Assembly: GCF_949628265.1 (NCBI RefSeq)
Contig: NC_088788.1
Coordinates: 1,674,001 to 1,738,000, forward strand
From: Cloeon dipterum
Lineage: Eukaryota; Arthropoda; Insecta; Ephemeroptera; Baetidae
DNA: 64,000 bases
Direction of reading: 5' to 3'
The first letter of the stretch is position 1. Each line of letters starts with the position of its first letter. Positions 48,061-57,700 of the stretch are shown here, piece after piece. Below the pieces are notes generated by a model. That model was not told where the DNA came from. It saw nothing but the letters and a program-made list of their open reading frames with translations, and searched no databases. A program made the translations under genes and the position numbers.

Positions 48061-49600
48061 AACAACATTAAAAACTTACTCTATAAAAAATTCTTGCCCC
48101 TTGTTTAAAAGATGCGGCAAGAACAAACAAACAAACAAACATATTATTCTGTCAAAGTGAGATATTGGCAGGTAAATAAACAAATCCATAATCATTACCT
48201 TTTGAATTTTATTTTTCACCTAAATCCACAATTGCAACCCCTAAAATCATTATTTTTGTTGCGTCTCTTACTTGGGAAACGTGAAATTAATTCAATAGAC
48301 TTTCAGGTTCTTATAAACACTTTTAAAAAAATAAAATAATAAATACAAATACCAAACTAGTGAAAGAATTCAACTGATTCGTGACGATTTTTTTTTTTTA
48401 AACAAAAATTATTGACATTCCTGGGCCCTTTAAATTCCTTGTCTCGTCAGGTCGCCATAGCCCCAACTTGCAAACGTTTGAAATAGTTGAGGAAAAGGAA
48501 ATTTTTATGATTCCATCGACAAAATAAATGACATCTCAACGCATTCTTAGAATTTCTAAATACCGGGGTATTGAAATTTAATTTTTAAATCAAAGGCTAA
48601 GCCTTTTGAATGAAATATAGGCACAATAATTTATTTTTAATTACACAGAAATGAAACAAATTATTTTAAAGGTAAAAATAATAATTAAATTGCCCTAAAA
48701 GGCGCAGCCCAAATTATGAGACATCAGAAATCTTTATAACGAGTTGGAAATAACGTCTTTTATTCTCCCGAATAAAACTTTCCCCACCTATTTTTTCAAC
48801 AATAAACTAATTTGTAAGGGTTTAGCTCACAAACTTGTCTTCTTTGTTGGTTAAGAATAATTTGTTCTACCTATTGACGAAAGGATTTGATCCACCGCAT
48901 TGATTACCTCAATTGAACACTCTAAAAAGGAAACGTACGTTTTTCCTTCCCTATACATTGCTCTTACATCAATAAATTGAGTAATTTTCGATCGTGTTTT
49001 GGTTTTGCTGCTATCATAGAATTTATTTATCAACAAAGCAGCTTATAAACAACAGTATATTTATTACGAAGGTCAACGTGGTTTACGCGCCGAACGAGCG
49101 CAGGAAATGTAGTAGTATACTACAGTGGCCGCTTTTTATTTTTATCAATGAATTTTAATTTATTTTATTGTCTCGGCGCGCATGCGCACAGCTGCTGCAC
49201 GGCCGATTTGCGTCGTGAATTTATTTACAATACTAACAACGCCGCCAAAATAAAATAAAAATTACCGAAATTCGGCCAAAAAATTAATAATGCGGAATTA
49301 ATTTTGTTTCGCGGCTTCCCGGTGCGTCAAATTCTGCGAAATATATCCTTCGGATGGTCAAAATTGCAGCTCGGGCTTGGATGCGCTGTGTCAGGATTTG
49401 AGAATTTTGGTCGGAACTTTATTAAATAATTAGTTTTAAAATTAATTAAGCTGAAATAAAACTCAAAATTTGACCAGGATATTTCAGTCATGAAGCAAAA
49501 ATTTTCAAATTTGTCTAAAAATCAAAATTCGCAAGTCAAGTTCTTAAGTAAAATCGAATCTCCGTTGTAAACTTTAATCTGTTCGGGCGTTACGAGCGGC
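48061..49600. other. Intergenic, one doubtful minus-strand frame
   Basis: AT-rich DNA. A minus-strand frame of 61 codons (49,036-48,851) has a fairly protein-like composition (FIDVRAMYREGKTYVSF) but no recognised family, supporting splice structure or other support. The GCGCGCATGCGCA near 49,180 resembles an NRF1-type promoter motif. I see no definite gene. Confidence 0.35.
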
Positions 49601-49680
49601 GATCGACGGTAACGCCACCTGCGGGCACGCTCACGCAACCAGCGCCCGCCGGTCTCATTCGCTACTTCTTGTTTAGTGCG
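49601..49680 (+). promoter_or_regulatory. Candidate promoter and first non-coding exon of the AT-hook gene
   Basis: A GC-rich start region has a TCATTC initiator-like motif (A at 49,657) and the splice donor TAGTGCG|GTAAGTAC after 49,680. The coding exon at 52,461 needs an upstream non-coding exon because it is preceded by an acceptor (AAATTACAG). Pairing the two is inferred; the intron would be about 2.8 kb. GC-rich frames continuing to 50,200 look non-coding. Confidence 0.4.
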
Positions 49681-50199
49681 GTAAGTACACCACTTGAACT
49701 TTTCCCGATTTTTTGCCGGAAAAACGAGGCCTGTGGGAATTTTGCAAAAATGCTTCCCTCAGAAAAGATTTTTGTTGAGATTTTTCCGCGCACTCGCGAG
49801 ATTTTTCCGTGTCGATTTTGATTTTTACGAAAATGAAAAGAGGGCGACCGTGATGGCGTTCGTCGGCGGGGGACGCTGATCCAGCGCTCCGAAAATGGCC
49901 AGCTTAATTTTTCTTCGAGCGTCCCCGCCGTGTCGGCGCTCGCCGACTCGTGCAAAATTCGGTCTGGAAATACGGATTTTTTTGCCGCCGCACCCACGCC
50001 GGCCCGAATCCGCGTTCGCGTTAAGAAAATTTTGGACCGCCCAGATTATTATTCTCCGACGCAAAGTTTGAAAATGGCGGGCGCGCTGTCGCTCGATTTC
50101 GTCTCGTCAATCGGCTCGCCGATTCTCCCGCCAAGCCGCCGACATTATTATTGTCGCGCGCGGCGCTATTATCCCGCCGACTTGCATTCCTGAGATTAA

Positions 50200-51200
50200 T
50201 TTTTGTAAAAATATTATTTTTGTCGACCGTTAGGACGGCAGCGTCGCGTTAACGCAAAGTGCGGCCGGCCGACCCCACCGGATTCATCTAATAATGATAA
50301 TCACGCTTGACACTAGCTTCAAGGGTCGATTATTTTTGTTTTCCTGACTTTTTTTATCAACTGATTAAAATTTTAAAACAATGTTGACAAGTTGGTATGT
50401 ATTTAAAACTGATTTTTAAGGAAATGAATCCTGTAAATATTTATTTTATCCATTTTAAATCAATTTTATTGAATTTATCGATTTTTTTTAAATAAAAATT
50501 TAAAAAATCACGAAAATTCTTTATTAAAGCCAGGGGTGATTTTAAATGAAATTGCCGCGTTGTGAGTTTGGTGAAGATTTTTCGGTGCTCAAAGCCAAAG
50601 CGCGGTTCTCAAGAAGCTATCGAAGTGGTTTTATCGATTTACTGGGTTCCTCGGCGCGCTTTCGCTTCGGATTCGCCGGTGGCGCCTTCGCGGTTCGCGC
50701 CTCTGCCAAGAGCTGGTCAGTGTTAAAAATAGCAAGCAAATAAACGGCCTGTTGACCACTGGCGCAGGAAAAATGCCAAAATTAAATTAGGCAAAGCAAT
50801 TAATCTTCTAATGGCCAAATGCCATTAATCAAAATTTTAGTTGAAAAGTAAGGAATGCCAGCTTATTTATTTAAATTCTAACCTTAAATAAGCAAAAGGT
50901 ACGCAACTGAATTCTCATCCAGGATTTAAATCAAATCAAGTTCAAGGGTTCGCTGCGGCCATCCGATTCGTAAATCTAATTGACACGAAATTCAAATTTC
51001 CGGGTGAAACAAAGAAAATGAGACTAGCGACACTTCAAGAAAATGAAAAATATACTGCTGCCAGTTTATTACAAAAGACTAAATATTGTATGGTGATGTG
51101 TCATCTTTTGTCTTGGCAAGTATTAAAAAAAAGGAAGAGGTTAGTAGGGGTTTAACAATCGTGGTGTGAAATTTTGCGCTATCAAAAACATTATTTCGTA
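50200..51200. other. AT-rich DNA, no plus-strand gene seen
   Basis: Proposed intron of the AT-hook gene. A GC-richer patch at 50,550-50,750 has a 65-codon open frame without recognisable content. On the minus strand an AATAAA near 51,067-51,073 could end the candidate gene described next. Confidence 0.35.
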
Positions 51201-51230
51201 CTCATCACTGTAAGAAAGGTCGAGTTCCAA

Positions 51231-51562
51231 TCACAAAACAATTGTAGTCGAAGTTCTCCTGTTGCTCACAATGTATAGTGGTCGCTGTGGCTGCACGGCG
51301 AGGACCGGGTAGATGGTCTTGGGTGGACTCAGGGTGTCGAGGGTCCAAACCCGCCGCCCGTACGACGCCCGGGAAGGCTTCGCAGGCCGTCGATTCAAAC
51401 AGTACAGAACGGCCCCGCAGGGCACCTGAGGTTACAAGAAATTTGTCAGAAAGCGGCCAAAAATAAATCAAGTGCCCAGAAGTCACTTGGGAAAATAGGA
51501 AGCCCAAAGATTAAAACTGTAACTTACGTAGTAGTACAGCTTAACAGTTAAATCGGATCCGA
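51231..51562 (-). CDS. Candidate minus-strand terminal exons of an unidentified gene
   Basis: Two minus-strand segments, 51562-51528 and 51425-51231, join in frame across a 102-bp GT-AG intron (donor TAC|GTAAGT, acceptor AACCTCAG|G). The joined peptide contains DLTVKLYYYVPCGAV and ends RTSTTIVL-stop. Third codon positions in the larger exon are strongly G/C (ACC CTC GAC ACC CTG), unlike the AT-rich surroundings. A minus-strand AATAAA lies about 160 bp downstream. I do not recognise the family. The upstream exons were not found, so this may be a degenerate gene, a retroelement remnant or a chance frame. It would be nested in the AT-hook gene's proposed first intron on the opposite strand. Confidence 0.3.
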
Positions 51563-52492
51563 CTCAGAATAGAAGTCGCAAGTTGGCTGAATGCACACCA
51601 TCTACACGATGTGTGCTTCGCCAGTCAAGGGGTTTGGGCTTCTCACAAATTTACTTGCAGGCGAATACATATGCACTCGCCCCCACTTAGTGCCTGCTCA
51701 GGGTATAGGTTCGTCTATTTTAAATATAGGCGAAGGTGCACTCTTACAGCGAAAATTCACAATACATTGGTTCGCGCGAAACTTATACAATTCAAATTTT
51801 GATAGCGCTTGTGTGTAGGGGACATAGTGGAAGGAATAGAGTAATAAAAAAATTAAAATAAATTATTCTCTTTTCGAATAATTACGTGTCTGATTTAATC
51901 TTAAGCCAATGAACTAAACAACGTTATAATCTTAAAAGTCCGAATTTAAATTAAAGAAAAAATCGACATGTTTTTTTATTTAGGACTTTAAACAGCCTGT
52001 TTTAAACAGAAGAAATCGGGTAAAATGCGTGTTTTACAATCCAGAAATTTTCCAACCCCTGTTTGAGAGTAAATTTGTTACTATTTTTTTTCAATTTTAA
52101 ATCTGTTTCCAAGCAGCTGCAAAAAACCAAATAAAAATTAATTTCTTAATCATTTTAAACACATTCACGTCGAGGAAATCGTGTAACCTAGTTTTGGTGT
52201 ATTTAAATAGCGAACCAAAATTCCTGAAATATTAAATTAATTATTTTAAGCACATTCCCGTCGCAAAAACTATTAATCTTACAAATCAGAATTTTAAATT
52301 TGAAAAGAAAAATCGAAGTGCTTTCCACTTAGGACATTTAACGATCAATTTCAATCAGAATTAATCGGGCGGAAAGCGCGTTTAACACTCCAGAAATTTC
52401 CCAACCCCTGCTTGAGAATAAATACTAATTTTCATAACATTTTTATTTTTTAAATTACAGTTTCCGAGCAGCCGCCAAAAGCCAAAAAAATC

Positions 52493-53821
52493 ATGTCTGA
52501 CGACAACTCACCCGTTGCTGAGGAGAAGAAGAAGGGCAGGGGCCGCCCCGCCAAGAAGGACGTTGGAGAGGAGAAGAAAGTGAGTAGAAATTAAATTATT
52601 TCTCTGTTAACAATTTGAGAGCAATCAATCCAATTTATTTTAATTAATTTGTTTTACCACATTCTAATATTCGAACTGTTTATTTTCTTTAGGAAACCCC
52701 CGCCGCCAAGAAGCGCGGTCGCACTCCTGCCGAGAAGTCTGAGGAGAAGAGTGGCCCCTCACCCGCCAAGCGGGGACGCGGAAGGCCAAAGGGCTCCGGG
52801 AAGAAAGCAGCCTCTAAGGCGAAGGCAAAGGTTGGAAATTTGTCAACATTCTCTGCTAATTGTTCCCTAAAAGAATGGGCATTGGCCCCCAAATTGAGCC
52901 TTGGAAGGCGAAAGGGTTGAAGGGGGGAAAAAGCCGCCCCTAAGCAATTTAAGGGAAAAGACTAAAAAAACAGGATTCCTCTTGAAAATCAGAAATTTAA
53001 TTAAATCGAAATGTCTAGCGTTTCAAAAAGTCCTCGGTGCGCCCTTCCCATCCTCGGGCAGGGATAAAAAGAGCCAAAAATAAATCTAATTCACCAGTTG
53101 CATAAACCCTAAGTGTTCGAAGCCGCCAACAGTTGGCGCCACCGTAGACTTTCGATTTTTAAGGCACTTCCGCTGCGATTTTAGACTCAATCTAGCTACC
53201 GTGCATTCTTCAATTAATTTGCTAATTTTTGACGTGCTGAAAACCAAAATCGGTTCAGCCAATCGCCGCAGAATCGTGAAAAACTATTTTTTGAAATAAA
53301 AAAATCTTTTCCAACGTTTCTACGGCGAATGGCTGAACCGATTTTGGTTTTCAGCACGTCAAAAAAAAGCAAATTAATTAAAAAAAGGAAAATAGCTAGA
53401 TTGAGTCTGAAATCGCAGCGGAAATGCCTTAAAACCGCTTAAAACAAGATTTTTAAGAAAGTCTGTGGTTACGCCATCTGTTGGCGGCTTCCATAACTAA
53501 GGGTTTATGCAACTGGTCAATTAATTTTTCAAAAAAAAAAAATAGGTCCTTTTAGGGCCAGTGTAAATTTTCTGACAAATTTTAAGCGAAAAAAATTTCA
53601 ATGGAAGAAACCAGCTTTCTGAATATAGGCAGTTTTTGACAAACGGTTTACTTTTCCTGTAATGTTTTTATTAGAAAAAAATATTAAATAATATTTTCCT
53701 GATGTTGCAGAAGTCGACCAGTTCAGGTCGCGGACGTGGCCGGCCTCGCAAGGCGGACAAGGAGGAGAAGGAGGCCGAGAGCGCCGGCGAGGAGGAGGAG
53801 GAGGAGGATGACGCTGAATAA
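52493..53821 (+). CDS. HMGA: AT-hook chromatin protein, HMGA-like
   Basis: Small nuclear architectural protein expected to bind the minor groove of AT-rich DNA. Exons: 52493-52579, 52693-52830, 53711-53821, all phase 0, giving 111 codons. An acceptor at 52,460 places 32 nt of 5' untranslated sequence before the ATG. Three good AT-hooks (core RGRP) lie at about residues 16-20 (KGRGRPAKK), 55-59 (KRGRGRPKG) and 81-86 (GRGRGRPRK). There is a weaker RGRTP in exon 2. The tail is strongly acidic (GEEEEEEDDAE). Size, hook spacing and acidic tail match animal HMGA and insect HMGI proteins. Its donor at 52,831 (GTTGGA) is weak, but phase and content support it. Intron 2 carries a MITE. Confidence 0.9.
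53093..53517. mobile_element. MITE with ACCAGTTGCATAAACCCT ends, family E, copy 1
   Basis: The terminal inverted repeats ACCAGTTGCATAAACCCT and AGGGTTTATGCAACTGGT (one base varies on the right) enclose arms with GCCGCCAACAG, GGCGCCACCGTAGAC and the CGTGCTGAAAACCAAAATCG palindrome. It lies in intron 2 of the AT-hook gene. A near-identical copy starts at 55,557. Confidence 0.9.
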
Positions 53822-54722
53822 ACTGTCCGGCAGGGTCGTGTTGCAGAAAAATTGATTGTACCATTACTACCGTTTGTGTGTCACCAGTCGAAATTCTCAT
53901 TCAAACTCATGCATACATAAACATGAACCGCGTAGCAATGTAAAAGTGGCCTTTTCCGGGCCTTTTCCCGCCACTTGTTAATTTTGTCTCTCGTCTCGGC
54001 GCCATCTCCGACCGACACAACTTTTAATAGCATGACGTCTTGTGCTTATAATTTTTAATTTTTTGTGAGTGTGAACTAAAGATTCTGCCGATCATTCGTG
54101 TCTCGTAGACGAAAAATTATTATTGGATCAGTGTTTGACGTGCGTTCATCGATCGTAGTCCGAGCTGCTTTTGGTTTTCCCCCCGGCGGCGGCAAGCCGT
54201 CATCAAGTGCAAGTACAAATTCTCCGACTCAAACAACCTTCAAAAAGGGAAGAAACAAACGCAACTCTGGTTGCTTACTTTGAAAGTATTAAGAAGCTAC
54301 GCCTGAAACGAATCTCGAGCACGAAATTAATTTGCAGCCCGACGAATCGTGTTTCTTAATCGATAGGTTTTTTTTTTATTAATAAATGTCTTTGAGCGCG
54401 GCGTTGCGCTGCCCTGGCCCTGGCCCTGGATGCAATGCAATTTTGGCTAGCTAGCAACTCGCGCGCGCACACCTGGCCCTGAGGTGCAAGCGGTAGTCCA
54501 GGCTGCCTCTTTTATTTTTGTATTCTTTCAACTTCCAACAACTCACTTCATGGTAGCCATATTAAATTTTAAGAGATGAATGTGTAATTCAGGTCACAAT
54601 AAACAACATAACACAAAGCTCAGCTCCTTTTTATTTACTCGAAAAGCAATCTTGCATTTTTCATTTTTAAACTACTTCCTCGCTGGGATTCGTGGCGAGT
54701 ATTCAACCGTCGGCCCTTGGAG
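53822..54722 (+). other. HMGA-like 3' untranslated region and short intergenic gap
   Basis: AATAAA signals lie at 54,381-54,386 and 54,598-54,603. The next gene starts at 54,723, so the promoter of the first heparanase-like gene must be compact or overlap this region. Nothing else is recognised. Confidence 0.5.
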
Positions 54723-57700
54723 ATGTACCAGGTCGCAAGGAACCTTTTTCTGCTCACCCTGATGGCCGTGCGCGCTCGGACGGAGCGGCGCGACATTTTG
54801 ATAGCGGAGAGTGACGCCCAAAGAGTCGGCGACAAGTTTGTCAGCTTCTCGGTCGACCCTGAAATGCTCTCGGAACACACCTTCACAAGGTAACGAACGC
54901 TATTTTATAGCGGATAATAAAAAACTAGATATTGTGACGAAATGCAAGCTATGCAACCTGCTCGACATAAAGTTTTAACGGGTTGCCTAATGGTGAAAAT
55001 TGTAAGGAGTTTTAATTATTGATTATGTATGTTTATTTATTCTCACCTTAAAAAAATGTACATTCATGTTAAAAAACAGTTTGTCAAAAATGAAAAAAGC
55101 ACATAGTGAGAAAAGGCATCAACGCTGTAAATTTTTTAGAAAAGTGGCTGCAAATTTAGCACTGTCTCTTAACTTGAAAAAAAAATTATTTCTCTACAAA
55201 GAGTTTCCCTAAAAGGTATTAAACGCTGTTGGACACATCTCGACGATAGAGGAATCGAAATCTGCTTAGAAAATGTGGTCAAGCGCTGCAAATTTTTAGG
55301 AAATCTCGAATTTTTCTCTATATTTTTTATTATTGCAACAATTCAAATAATTTTAATTTGTCGCCATGTAAATCCGCTTCGAAGCAATTTATCTACACGA
55401 TCCCAGGCTGAATTCTAATTGTGTCCAAGAGTAACTGATACTGGCAATTAATTAGTTTACGCGGAAATTATTTCTCTTCTTCTGTTAATTAATTATTTTG
55501 AGCACATTCGCGTCGAGAAAATCGTTAAAACAAGTTACTGTGAATTATTTAAATTGACCAGTTGCATAAACCCTTAGTTATTAAAGCCGCCAACAGATGG
55601 CGCAATCACATACTTTCTTAAAAATTTTGTTTTAAGCGGTTTTAAGGCATTTTCGCTGCGATTTCAGACTCAATCTAGCTATTTTGCTTTTTTTAATTAA
55701 TTTGCTTTTTTTTGACATGCTGAAAACCAAAATCGGTTCAGCCATTCGCCGTAGAAACGTTGGAAAAGATTTTTTTATTTCAAAAAATAGTTTTTCACGA
55801 TTCTACGGCGATTGGCTGAACCGATTTTGGTTTTCAGCACGTCAAAAAATAGCAAATTAATTGAAGAATGCACAGTAGCTAGATTGAGTCTGAAATCGCT
55901 GCGGAAGTGCCTTAAAATTGAAAGTCTACGGTGGCGCCATCTGTTGGCCGCTTCGAACACTTAGGGTTTATGCAACTGGTGAATTGTGAAAATAAATTTC
56001 TTAAATTTCAAATTAATTGGTTTGCACTCTTGGAAATTAATTCCTCTTCTTTGGTTAGTTAAATTAAATATTTAAAGAACATATTCGCGCAAAAAAAATC
56101 GGGTCACTAAGTTTCTGTTAATTTTGAATGCGAACCAAAATAAATGAAATTTCGAATTAATTAGTTTGCAATCCAGGAAATTGATTTCTCTCCTGCAGTT
56201 AGTTAAATCAATTATTTTAAGCACATTCGCGTCGAGAAAATCGTGTTAATTAGTTTCTGTGAATTTAAATTGTGAAAATAAAATCCTTGAATTGTGAATT
56301 ACTTATTTTTCACTCCCGGAAATTAATTTCTCTTCTTTGGTTAGGAAAATTAGCTTTTCTGATAATTGTAAAAATAATAAATTAGAGTAAAACGTAGATT
56401 TAAAATTAAGATTTTACCTTATTAATAAAAAAATCGTCTTTTTGCTCTTTGAAAATCAAATCATCCAGAAATTCGAATACTCGTCTCTTCCTGTAAAAAC
56501 TAAAAATTCTGAATTCAGCTCGGAGCTTGACGAGCTGCACGAGATGACTCATCAGTTGGGCCCCGCGTTCCTGCAACTCTCAGGACCGTGGTGCCAGAAG
56601 TACCACTTGGAACGCTACGCTCCGGCCAATTATTCTGGCCCCGTCGTCTCAGGCAATTATTTTCTATTCTAAATTATATTTTCACTCTAGAATATTATGT
56701 CAGAATAGGCGAAACGGTGCAGATGTTGGCGCAGACAGTTCAGCAGGCTGGATTCACGCTGGTCGTCTGCCTCAATCCGACCCTGAGGAACGCCGACGGC
56801 ACCTGGAACGCGACCGAGGCGCGGGAGATCCTCGAGATTCTGCACTTGATGGAAATCAATATTGCAGTGCAGCTTGGACATAGTAATTTTTAAATTTGGT
56901 CAAAAATGTTGTGATTATTTAATTTCTGTAAATAAACAGAAAGATTAGAGAACGAGCCTGAAGTAAGCGGCTGGCAGATGGGAGTGGATTTAGTGGCGCT
57001 CTACAACCTGTTGCAAGAATTTCCGCGATTTCGATCGGCGCTTATAATTTCGCCCGACATCTCGCCGTCGCTCAAACTGAAAGACAAAGTGAAATTCGAT
57101 CAAATCTTCCGCACAGCTGGATCCAGGATTGACAACGTCATTTTACACTCAAGGTGAATATTTTTAATTAAATTAATTTTTGAAACTATATGCGAATGGT
57201 TTTAGCGACTTTACTCCGGAATTGGGTCCTGGCAGCGAGAACATGGGCACAACAATTGATTCCGCTTTTACAGAAATGTCTGTAGAACGGTGGGACATTT
57301 TCAACGATCTCACCCTGCACAAAGCAGCGAAAAAACCTTTGTGGATCAGTAAGTTCCCCATTTTCTAGATTTAAATTATTAAAAAAATTCCAGGTGATGC
57401 TGGAAAGTGGAAAGGCCGTTTCGTGGACGCGATGGTGTCAATTTCCAAACTGGGCCACGCGGCCAAATCGAACGTGGACGTGGTGCTGCAGAAACCTACC
57501 CTCCGGAGCTTCCGCCGGCCGACCGCGGTAAAGCCGCAAAAATCTAAAATTTTATTAAATTAAATTTCTATAGGAATTCTGGGTGTCGGCGCTGCACAAG
57601 CGGCTTGTCGGCCAGACCGTGCTGGACGTCAGCTTTGTCGAGCACCGCGAATTCGGGGATGAGACGCACCTCTTCGCGCACTGCTCTCCGCAAGGCGGCG

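Noticed and set aside
48851-49036. Minus-strand 61-codon frame with protein-like composition
   Set aside because: Too short, with no splice partners or recognisable family. Noted in the interval entry but not called a gene.
49930-50193. Plus-strand 87-codon frame in GC-rich DNA
   Set aside because: Lies in the presumed promoter/first intron of the AT-hook gene. No domain, and Arg/Pro/Tyr composition is typical of random GC-rich frames.
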